Part shown: piece by piece, positions 7,443 to 14,118 of the stretch
How positions within the stretch are numbered: the first letter of the stretch is position 1
Layout of the letters: the number at the start of each line of letters is the position of its first letter
DNA from: DATLZB01 sp035574175
GTDB lineage: Bacteria; Pseudomonadota; Alphaproteobacteria; Rhizobiales; Hyphomicrobiaceae
Length of the DNA stretch: 16,453 bases
Direction: 5' to 3'
Assembly (NCBI GenBank): GCA_035574175.1
Contig: DATLZB010000032.1
Location: forward strand, 1 to 16,453
Made by a program: the position numbers and the translations under genes
Notes under the pieces: generated by a model
Seen by the model: only the letters and a program-made list of their open reading frames with translations
What the model was told of the DNA's origin: nothing
Database searches by the model: none

Positions 7443-8180
7443 TCAGAGCCGCGGCCTGACCGCAGTCACCTTCCAGTCCATGCCGGTGAACCGCAGTTCG
7501 GCGGTCACGTCGGGCTCGGTTGCGGTTTTGTCTTTGGCGACGCCAATTTCGAAGGCCATCGGCCCGAGGATTGCGAAATGCTTGACGTTGTCCAGGCCAT
7601 AGCTCGGTGGTGCAGCGGGCGGCTGCGCGGCCTTGGACGCCGGCGGCTGCTGCGCCGCGGTACCGACGGGCTGCCCGATGCCGATCTTGCCGGCAATGCC
7701 ACTAAGGTCGCCGAGTCCGCCGGGAAGCTGTGGACCACCGACCGGCTGACCCGTCGCGGCCGCTCCACCGGTGCCGAGCCCCGGCATCCGGCCGGCCCGC
7801 CTCAGCTCCTCGCCGAGGAGCCGCTCCACGCTCTCCTTGAGCTGTCCCCCCTCATGGGCGACGCGAATCAGATTCTCGGGTGTGACCAGCCCAGCAAGCA
7901 GCGCGTCGACGACGCCGGGCAGAACGGCCTGCTTGAGCTGCCCGCCGACCAGTGCGCCGGTTGGGCCGGTCTGCTTGATCTGCTGGTCATAGAAGTCCGC
8001 CACCTTCTGGGTGACGGCCGGACGCAGCGAGTCGCGCACGCTAGCAAAGTCGATCTTGTGCGCGAGCGTCTCGGCGTCCTTGGTCTTGATCGCGCTATCG
8101 ATACTATAAGCTGACCACCCCGGCCACACCACATAGAAGCCGAACAGCAATAGGACCGCGAACACAAGCAACCGCTTCAT
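7443..8180 (-). CDS. DUF2939 membrane-anchored protein
   Basis: The 245-residue protein starts with Lys-Arg and a hydrophobic segment (about 5-20), then WSAYSIDSAIKTKDAETLAHKIDF, which is characteristic of DUF2939 proteins. I expect one membrane anchor with the rest in the periplasm. Residues 26-130 are the conserved helical part. Residues 134-194 are a Gly/Pro/Ala/Gln-rich linker that contains GQPVG twice. Residues 195-245 form a C-terminal strand-rich part (VKHFAILGPMAFEIGV, then AELRFTGMDWKVTAVRP). Function is unknown. The start ATG 8180 is supported by AGGAGGGG a few bases upstream; a GTG directly before it is possible but less likely. It ends 5 bases from rsmE on the other strand. Confidence 0.85.
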   Translation of the reverse strand: MKRLLVFAVLLLFGFYVVWPGWSAYSIDSAIKTKDAETLAHKIDFASVRDSLRPAVTQKVADFYDQQIKQTGPTGALVGGQLKQAVLPGVVDALLAGLVTPENLIRVAHEGGQLKESVERLLGEELRRAGRMPGLGTGGAAATGQPVGGPQLPGGLGDLSGIAGKIGIGQPVGTAAQQPPASKAAQPPAAPPSYGLDNVKHFAILGPMAFEIGVAKDKTATEPDVTAELRFTGMDWKVTAVRPRL

Positions 8181-8310
8181 CACGCACCCCCTCCTGCGTC
8201 GCAGCCGCCGCCGCTCACCCGCAGAGCGGCGAGGTGGGTACCATCTCTGCTGCCGGGTCGCGCCGGTGGTCGACTGTCAAGCAGCTCGGCCGATTACGCC
8301 TCCTGACGCG

Positions 8311-8604
8311 TCACCTGGCGGGACACTTCGCGAGCATCTGGTCCCGCTGCTTGGCCTGTTCCTTCCACACTTCGGGGGCGACGCTCACGCACCAGTTCAA
8401 GTGGGCGGCGCGATTGGTCGACCAAGCCGGACCGGTAAATCCGCAGGCGCGGTCGAGGTTGATCTTCTGCTGCTGCAGCGCGAGGTTGGCGTACCATTCA
8501 CAGTTGCTCTGCGCCTGCGCCAGCGCGTTGCCGGCCCCTGCCGCGGCGCCGAGAAGAGCGCCGAGCGACACGGCTGCCCAACGACGAGCGATCGACACGG
8601 TCAT
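8311..8604 (-). CDS. Small secreted four-cysteine protein
   Basis: This 97-residue protein begins with a clear signal peptide: Arg7-Arg8, a hydrophobic Ala/Leu-rich core at about 10-25, and an ALA cleavage site near 27-29. The mature part of about 68 residues has four cysteines (35, 54, 72, 94), consistent with two disulfides in the periplasm, and conserved-looking aromatic motifs (CEWYANLALQQQ, CGFTGPAWS, HLNWCVSVAPEVWK). The ATG at 8604 has AGGGA a few bases upstream. I recall similar small proteins in other Rhizobiales but know no function for them. It stands alone on the minus strand, divergent from holC. Confidence 0.75.
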   Translation of the reverse strand: MTVSIARRWAAVSLGALLGAAAGAGNALAQAQSNCEWYANLALQQQKINLDRACGFTGPAWSTNRAAHLNWCVSVAPEVWKEQAKQRDQMLAKCPAR

Positions 8605-8736
8605 CTGCTTCCCTTTGATCGTTCACAGCACATTGGTTGCATCTTGCCAAACCACTAATCTTGTTTGCATGAACTGAGGCTGAATGCTGGCGGCAGCAAC
8701 CGTTCAGATCGGGCTTGTTCTTGGGCCATCATACCG

Positions 8737-8773
8737 TCGAAGGTCCCCGCCGCTCAATGGTTCGAACCTTCGA
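8737..8773. promoter_or_regulatory. Inverted repeats upstream of holC
   Basis: TCGAAGGT at 8737-8744 and ACCTTCGA at 8766-8773 are perfect 8-base inverted copies 21 bases apart. The right arm overlaps a perfect 10-base palindrome, GGTTCGAACC at 8759-8768. The pair ends 31 bases before the holC TTG, in the 200-base divergent spacer shared with the small secreted protein. It could be a leader hairpin or an operator; no regulator is recognised. Confidence 0.35.
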
Positions 8774-8804
8774 GCCCGGACTTTGAACTGCAGGGGCGAT
8801 TGCA

Positions 8805-9269
8805 TTGAACAGCGAACCCACCGAGGTGTTGTTCTACCATCTTGAGCGACAGCCACTGGAACGGGTGCTGCCCAATCTCATCGAGAAGTCGCTCGCACGC
8901 GGCTGGCGCGTGGTCGTCCAGGCGGGCAGCGAGGAGCGGCTCGAAGCGCTCGATACGGCATTGTGGACCTACCGGGACGACAGCTTCCTGCCCCATGGCA
9001 CGGCCAGCGACGGCAGGGCCGAGCGCCAGCCGGTGTACCTCACCACCGGCCCGGAGAATCCCAACGGCGCCAAAGTGCGCTTCCTGGTCGATGGGACCGA
9101 AGCGGCGGGCAGCCCCAAGGACTATCTGCGCCTTGTTTATCTGTTCGACGGCCGCGATCCCTCCGCCGTCGACATCGCGCGCAGACAATGGCGGACGATG
9201 AAGGCGGCCGGTTGCGCCGTGACCTATTGGCAGCAGTCGGAGACCGGGCGCTGGGAGAAGAAGGCTTGA
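8805..9269 (+). CDS. holC: DNA polymerase III chi subunit HolC
   Basis: HolC is the clamp-loader accessory subunit that contacts single-strand binding protein. The 154-residue protein starts with TEVLFYHLERQPLERVLPNL (6-25) and has LWTYRDDSFLPHG at 53-65, then RLVYLFDG at 109-116, then ARRQWRTMKAAGCAVTYWQQ near 125-144 and a Gly-Arg-Trp-Glu-Lys-Lys end, all typical of alphaproteobacterial HolC. There is no ATG near the conserved start. TTG 8805 is preceded by AGGGG eight bases upstream, so it is the best start; GTG 8826 would remove part of the first strand. The gene converges on the GGDEF/EAL gene with a 10-base gap. Confidence 0.9.
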   Translation: MNSEPTEVLFYHLERQPLERVLPNLIEKSLARGWRVVVQAGSEERLEALDTALWTYRDDSFLPHGTASDGRAERQPVYLTTGPENPNGAKVRFLVDGTEAAGSPKDYLRLVYLFDGRDPSAVDIARRQWRTMKAAGCAVTYWQQSETGRWEKKA

Positions 9270-9279
9270 TGCGCTCCGG

Positions 9280-12039
9280 TTAAGCCGCGCTGATTACGCG
9301 GCGCTGTGCGCTTGTTGCGTATCCTGCCAGGTATCCCTTGGCGATCTCGCTTGCCGGCAGCGGTGCGCTGAAATAGTAGCCTTGATATTCGGTGCACCCT
9401 TCCGCGCGCACGCGCTCGAGCTGCTCCTTGGTTTCGACGCCTTCCGCCGTCGTCGTCATCCCGAGGCTCTCCCCCAATCGGGCAACGCAGCGCACGATGG
9501 CTGTGGACTCCTCGCTCGCCTCCGACAGGTCGTGCACGAAACTGCGATCGATCTTGATTTTGTCGAGCGGAAACCGCCTCAGGTAGCTGAGCGAGGAGTA
9601 TCCTGTGCCGAAGTCGTCGAGGGCGAGCCGTATGCCCCGCTCGTGGAGCTGCTTCAACACGGCGAGGGCGCTCTCGGCATCTTGCATCATGGTCGATTCG
9701 GTGATCTCGAGCTCGAGCCGCTCGGGCGGCAGCCCACTGGCGGCGAGCGCGCTCACCACGGACTGTGTGAGATTGCGCCCCTTGAACTGCGCAGGCGACA
9801 GATTGACCGAAACGATGAGATGAGAGGGCCACTTGGCGGCCTCCGCGCAAGCCTGCCGGAGCGCCCACTCGCCGATGGGGCCGATGAGCCCGGTTTCCTC
9901 GGCGATGGGAATGAACTCGGCGGGGGAGATCCTGCCGCGCTCAGGGTGATTCCAGCGCAACAAGGCTTCAAATCCGGCGATCTCGTTGCGCTTAAGGTTG
10001 ATCTGCGGCTGGTAATGGAGCTCGAGTTCCCCGTTGGCGAGCGCCAGGCGCAGGTCCCGCTCAAGACTGCGACGCGCCTGCATGCGCTGATCCATTTCGG
10101 GCTCGAAGAAGCAGTAGCCGCCCCGCCCCTCGCTCTTGGCCCGGTGCAAAGCGAGGCCCGCGTCCTTGAGCAGCTGCTCCGGCTCCGCGCTGTCGTCGGG
10201 CGCGATTGCAATGCCGATGCTGACGAAGACCGCCTGGTGGTGGTCGCCGAGTTCGAAGGGCACCGTGAGAGTGGCCTGCAGTTTCTTTGCGATCTCAGCG
10301 GCAGCCGCACCCGCATCGCTCACCGTCTGGAGGACGCCAAACTCGTCTCCCCCAACCCGGGCGGTATCGCCTTCGGGGACGCGGCGCCTGAGCCGGGTGG
10401 CGATTTCCTTGAGCAGGGCGTCGCCGACCCGATGTCCAAAGGAATCGTTGATCTCCTTGAACCGGTCGACACCGAGCAGGAACACGGCGACGCGCTGGTT
10501 CTCCTGGCGCGCTTTGGAGATGGATTCGGTGAGCCGCTCGATGAACCGCGCCCGATTGGGAAGATCGGTGAGGCTGTCATGGGTAGCGAGCCGTTCGACC
10601 CTGGCTTCCATCCGCCGGCGCTCGGTGACATCCTCGTGCGTTGCCACCCATCCGCCTTCGGCGGTCGGCGTGATCGTCACCGAGATCATGCGTCCATCGC
10701 GCATCTCCCGCACTCGACAGGCGGGCACGGCGTGGCGAGCTATGTCGATGCGTTCCTGGACGTAGGCCTCGGGATCAGTGCCGACGAAGAAGCCGTTGGC
10801 GATGCGAGCATCGAGGATCTCCCTGAGCGACATTCCAGGCTTCAGTTGCTCTGGCGACAAGCCGTACATCTGAGCGTAGCGGTCGTTGCAGATGATGAGC
10901 CGTTGTTCGCGGTCGAACATGGCGAGTCCTTGGGCCATGTTGGCGAGAGCGTTCTGGAACCGCTGATATTGGCTCCTGAGCGCAGCTTCCCGTTCCCGCA
11001 GCGCCGTCATGTCACTGATCACGAACACCTCGCTCGACGAGGAGGCCGACTTGATCGGTTGGCGGATCACGGCGACGGGCACCTCCCGGCCGTCGGCCCT
11101 GGGCAGCGTCGTCTCGATCCGATCGCCGACGGCGAGCTCCGACACGCCGGGCGGAGCCTTGACCACCTCGCCGATCATGCGCTTGCCCATCATCGCATCG
11201 GCCGCGCAGCCGGCGAGGTCGGCAAGCTGGCGGTTGACCCGGACGACGACTCCGTTCTTTGCGAACGCGAGGCCTTCAAGCGCCGCATCTGCGAGCTCGC
11301 GGCTGCGCGCCCGATGGGCTCGGCGGGAGTGGCTGTGGATCAGAGCGGTTGCCAGCCCGCTGAGCAGCAGGAGAGCGGCGAGGCACGCGACCGCGACCGC
11401 CGTCGCCGTGTTGCCCGCGGCGCTCGCGTGCGGCCGAGCTACCGGCTCCGCACCGAGTATAACCGCTTGGGCTGCTATCACGTGCGAGGCGCCGATCGCG
11501 ATGGCCAGCAAAGCCGTAGCCGCGGCGATGCGGTGGCGCCCGGAAAGTTCGCGGAACAGGACCATCGCCGCCGAGGCGAGTGCCGTGCCGATGACAACTG
11601 CTGCAACCGCTGGTCCCGCTTCCCATCCGAGCGCGCCCTGAGCCGCCAGCGCCGACGTCCCGACGAGCTGCATCAGACCGAGCGCCGCTCCCAAGATCGC
11701 GCCGCCGACCGCCGCTCCCGCCCACCCGCCGCCGCGAGCGACGACGGCCGAGCCCGTCAGCGTACCTGCGATGGCGAGCAGCAGCGAACCGCCTGCCAGC
11801 GCGAGATCGGGGGTGAAGGCCGCGCTCCGGTGCGCCATCACGGCAAGGACATGCGAGGCCCAAAGTCCTGTACCGGCACAGCTCCCGGTCAGGAATAGCC
11901 AGCCCTGGCGCGTGCGGCGCCGATCCGCGATGGCATGGCCGAGCAGAACGAATAGGGCGAAGGCGGCGAGCGTAGCGATGACGGCCGCCGCAACGGCAGA
12001 CTCATACTGGTAGGCCAAGGAACCAGCGACGCTGTTCAC
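9280..12039 (-). CDS. Membrane MHYT-PAS-PAS-GGDEF-EAL c-di-GMP protein, probable phosphodiesterase
   Basis: Domain order in the 919 residues: seven-helix MHYT-like membrane sensor (about 12-235), PAS-like domain (about 245-345), second PAS-like domain (about 356-475), GGDEF (about 480-640), EAL (about 655-905). The EAL part keeps EALLRW (Glu691), NLSPAQF (Asn746), EITES (Glu778), LDDFGTGYSS (Asp808-Asp809), KIDRSF (Lys829), AEGVET (Glu866) and the YQGYYFS end, so c-di-GMP hydrolysis is expected. The GGDEF signature is intact (563-567), but the metal-binding Asp expected in the DxD-FK segment is Gly523. The canonical RxxD inhibitory site, five residues before GGDEF, is absent. I infer a phosphodiesterase with a nucleotide-sensing rather than synthetic GGDEF domain. 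The MHYT motifs are also degenerate. The start is GTG 12039, with a weak ribosome site. Confidence 0.9.
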   Translation of the reverse strand: MNSVAGSLAYQYESAVAAAVIATLAAFALFVLLGHAIADRRRTRQGWLFLTGSCAGTGLWASHVLAVMAHRSAAFTPDLALAGGSLLLAIAGTLTGSAVVARGGGWAGAAVGGAILGAALGLMQLVGTSALAAQGALGWEAGPAVAAVVIGTALASAAMVLFRELSGRHRIAAATALLAIAIGASHVIAAQAVILGAEPVARPHASAAGNTATAVAVACLAALLLLSGLATALIHSHSRRAHRARSRELADAALEGLAFAKNGVVVRVNRQLADLAGCAADAMMGKRMIGEVVKAPPGVSELAVGDRIETTLPRADGREVPVAVIRQPIKSASSSSEVFVISDMTALREREAALRSQYQRFQNALANMAQGLAMFDREQRLIICNDRYAQMYGLSPEQLKPGMSLREILDARIANGFFVGTDPEAYVQERIDIARHAVPACRVREMRDGRMISVTITPTAEGGWVATHEDVTERRRMEARVERLATHDSLTDLPNRARFIERLTESISKARQENQRVAVFLLGVDRFKEINDSFGHRVGDALLKEIATRLRRRVPEGDTARVGGDEFGVLQTVSDAGAAAAEIAKKLQATLTVPFELGDHHQAVFVSIGIAIAPDDSAEPEQLLKDAGLALHRAKSEGRGGYCFFEPEMDQRMQARRSLERDLRLALANGELELHYQPQINLKRNEIAGFEALLRWNHPERGRISPAEFIPIAEETGLIGPIGEWALRQACAEAAKWPSHLIVSVNLSPAQFKGRNLTQSVVSALAASGLPPERLELEITESTMMQDAESALAVLKQLHERGIRLALDDFGTGYSSLSYLRRFPLDKIKIDRSFVHDLSEASEESTAIVRCVARLGESLGMTTTAEGVETKEQLERVRAEGCTEYQGYYFSAPLPASEIAKGYLAGYATSAQRRVISAA

Positions 12040-12106
12040 GGCGAATCCCGATCAACGGTCCGCGAAAAAATTGCCTGACACTACTAAAAACGGCGTAAAA
12101 TCTTTC

Positions 12107-12119
12107 TCGCACTGTGCGA
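12107..12119. promoter_or_regulatory. 13-base dyad upstream of the GGDEF/EAL gene
   Basis: TCGCAC-T-GTGCGA is a perfect dyad with 6-base arms around a single central base. It lies 68 bases upstream of the GTG start, within the AT-rich leader, a position suited to an operator. It does not match the CtrA (TTAA-N7-TTAA) or alphaproteobacterial LexA (GTTC-N7-GTTC) sites. The regulator is unknown. Confidence 0.35.
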
Positions 12120-12199
12120 CCAACTCCAAAATGACTCGAGAAGCTTTCGTTCGTGCAATGCAAGAAAACGTTTGGATTTTGTGCGGCGCAACACCTTTT

Positions 12200-12225
12200 G
12201 GGGCCCTCTTGCGCGCGAAGGCCCC
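12200..12225. repeat. GC-rich hairpin downstream of matB
   Basis: GGGGCC at 12200-12205 and GGCCCC at 12220-12225 are perfect inverted arms around a 14-base loop that itself holds a GCGCGC core. It lies about 60 bases past the matB stop. No T-tract follows it on the minus strand, so intrinsic termination is not supported, though it could protect the 3' end of the matB transcript. Confidence 0.3.
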
Positions 12226-12285
12226 CTCCGCCGAGCGCCATTTTGCCACGAGCGGGAAATGGCCCGGATTTCCACGATCCAATGC

Positions 12286-13896
12286 CTACCGCGAGCGGCG
12301 TGCCGGTGAATGCATCCGCCGCCGCGCGCCCTGGGCGCTCGCACGGCGTCGCTTTGGCGGCCTTTGCAACTCGCTGCTCTCCATGTTGAAGAGATTCTTG
12401 TAGGTCTCACGCAGCTCGCTCTTCAGCACCTTGCCCATGGTGTTGCGAGGCAAACTTTCGAGGAACAGGACGTGCTTGGGCAGCTTGTATTTGGCAAGCC
12501 GCCCCTCCAGCGCTTTCATGATGGCGTCCTCGTCGAGCTTGGCCTTCTTGTCTTTGACGACGGCTGCCGTCACGCCTTCTCCGAAGTCGGGATGTGGCAC
12601 GCCGAAAACCGCGCTTTCGACCACACCGGGAATGGCGTCGATCTCGCTCTCCACCTCTTTGGGATAGACGTTGTAGCCGCCACTGATCACGAGGTCCTTT
12701 CCGCGCCCCACGATGCTGACATAGCCGCGCCGATCGATCTTGCCGAGATCTCCGGTTATGAAGAATCCATCACTGCGGAACTCGGCCTTGGTCTTTTCCG
12801 GCATGCGCCAATAGCCCTTGCAGACATTGGGTCCGCGTACCTCGATCATGCCGATCTTGCCGTTGCCGAGCGGCCTTCCGGTTTCGGGGTCGCTAACGCG
12901 CAGTTCGACCCCGGGCAGCGGAAAGCCGACCGATCCCGGCACGCGGTCGCCGTCGTAAGGATTGGAAGTGAGCATCCCGGTCTCGGTCATGCCGTAGCGC
13001 TCGAGAATGGCGTGTCCCGTTCGCGCCTGCCACTCGCGATGCGTTTCGGCCAACAGCGGTGCCGATCCCGAAACGAACAGGCGCATGTGGGCCATGGTCT
13101 TGCGGTTGGTGCGGGCGTCCTTGAGCAACCGCGTGTAGAAGGTCGGCACGCCCATCATCACTGTGGCGCGGGGAAGCGCGCGAAAGACGTGGGCCGGATC
13201 GAACTTGGGAAGGAGGATCATGGAGGCGCCCGCCATCAGCACGACGTTGGTGGCGACGAACAGGCCGTGCGTATGAAAGATCGGCAGCGCGTGCAGCAGC
13301 ACGTCGTCTGGCGTGAAGCGCCAGTAGTCGGTCAGCACTGCGGCGTTCGAGGACAAATTCTCGCACGTCAGCATTGCGCCCTTCGAACGGCCGGTCGTGC
13401 CGGAGGTGTAGAGGATTGCCGCCAGGTCGTCCCTGGCGCGCGCGGCATCGTCAAACTCGGAGCGGCACTGATCGGCAAGGTTCATCAGCGTGCCTGCCCC
13501 GGCGCCGTCCATCGTCTCGATTGCGGCAACGCCAAGGCGTCTGGCCACGGGCTTGAGCGCCTCCCGCCGCTCTGGCGCGCACACCAGCACGCGCGGCTCC
13601 GCGTCGGCGATGAAGTATTCGAGTTCGGAGCGCGTGTAGGCGGTGTTGAGCGGCAGGTAGACCGCTCCCGCACGCAGGCACGCCAGATAGAGCATGAGCG
13701 CTTCCGGCGACTTCTCGATCTGGACCGCGACCCGGTCCCCCGGCCGCGTTCCCCGCGCAACGAGCGCATTGGCGATCCGCCCCGAAAGGTCGAAGGCATC
13801 CGCGTAGGTGATCACGCGCTCCTCTAACGTCCTTATGAAGGGGCGCGATGGATCGCTGATGCGGGCGGCGATGTTCGAGAACAGGTTGTCGCTCAT
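12286..13896 (-). CDS. matB: Malonyl-CoA synthetase MatB
   Basis: MatB adenylates malonate with ATP and forms malonyl-CoA in the cytoplasm. The 536-residue protein has the ANL-superfamily motifs: P-loop YTSGTTGRSKG at 163-173, ALPIFHTHGLF near 203-213, MGVPTFYTRLL near 248-258, SGSAPLLAETH near 276-286, ERYGMTETGM at 299-308, TGDLGKID near 381-388, GRGKDLVISGGYNVYPKEVE near 397-416 and PRNTMGK at 483-489, where Lys489 is the catalytic lysine. These blocks resemble the rhizobial and Rhodopseudomonas MatB enzymes closely. The family usually ends near residue 505; here about 26 extra residues follow, with ten Arg and one Lys. ATG 13896 was chosen; the frame is open to 13944. No malonyl-CoA decarboxylase or malonate transporter gene lies next to it in this window. 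Confidence 0.92.
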   Translation of the reverse strand: MSDNLFSNIAARISDPSRPFIRTLEERVITYADAFDLSGRIANALVARGTRPGDRVAVQIEKSPEALMLYLACLRAGAVYLPLNTAYTRSELEYFIADAEPRVLVCAPERREALKPVARRLGVAAIETMDGAGAGTLMNLADQCRSEFDDAARARDDLAAILYTSGTTGRSKGAMLTCENLSSNAAVLTDYWRFTPDDVLLHALPIFHTHGLFVATNVVLMAGASMILLPKFDPAHVFRALPRATVMMGVPTFYTRLLKDARTNRKTMAHMRLFVSGSAPLLAETHREWQARTGHAILERYGMTETGMLTSNPYDGDRVPGSVGFPLPGVELRVSDPETGRPLGNGKIGMIEVRGPNVCKGYWRMPEKTKAEFRSDGFFITGDLGKIDRRGYVSIVGRGKDLVISGGYNVYPKEVESEIDAIPGVVESAVFGVPHPDFGEGVTAAVVKDKKAKLDEDAIMKALEGRLAKYKLPKHVLFLESLPRNTMGKVLKSELRETYKNLFNMESSELQRPPKRRRASAQGARRRMHSPARRSR

Positions 13897-14118
13897 GGTG
13901 CGTGTGGGTCCCCTCTCGGCACCCGACGAGTACACCTGCCGCACTGAGCATGTCCACTGCGGTACGGCTTGCCGCGCAGCCCTCGGGCTCAGGATCGGTA
14001 GAATTGAGGCTTCACTGCCGCAACCATCCGGCGGATACTGCCATTCGACTTGACCTGGGCCGGGCCCGGCTACCCGCGGGCGCCGGCCTCAACGTGCGGG
14101 GCTCGCTGCTTGGAGAAT
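13897..14118. other. Divergent spacer between matB and the antiporter gene
   Basis: This 222-base spacer should hold both promoters. TTGACC at 14050-14055 is a fair -35-like element on the plus strand, but no TA-rich -10 follows at the right distance. A perfect 12-base palindrome, GCCGGGCCCGGC, lies at 14059-14070, about 50 bases before the antiporter ATG. No coding frame here looks real. Confidence 0.3.

Larger units (their letters stand above)
12040..12285. other. Lower-GC leader upstream of the GGDEF/EAL gene
   Basis: This 246-base gap follows matB and precedes the GGDEF/EAL gene, both on the minus strand. From about 12060 to 12200 it is clearly richer in A and T than the coding DNA around it, with several A-runs and T-runs, as expected of a promoter region. 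A frame of 110 codons crosses it on the plus strand (12071-12403), but it has no recognisable motif and runs into matB antisense, so I do not call it a gene. Confidence 0.4.

Noticed and set aside
8759..8775. GGTTCGAACC resembles a tRNA T-loop
   Set aside because: The flanking bases do not pair as a 5-base T-stem, and no acceptor, D or anticodon arms are found upstream.
9382..11898. 838-codon open frame on the plus strand, antisense to the GGDEF/EAL gene
   Set aside because: Its sequence is a shadow of the minus-strand gene, which has complete domains. Long antisense frames are common in GC-rich DNA. No motif or ribosome site was seen.
12200..12225. Hairpin considered as an intrinsic terminator of matB
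   Set aside because: The stem is not followed by a T-tract on the minus strand; AAAA follows instead.
12071..12403. 110-codon plus-strand frame in the matB to GGDEF/EAL gap
   Set aside because: It has no family resemblance and no ribosome site, and it runs antisense into the end of matB; the gap is better read as a promoter region.
12310..13827. 505-codon plus-strand frame opposite matB
   Set aside because: The minus strand carries all MatB motifs; the plus reading has no recognisable domain.
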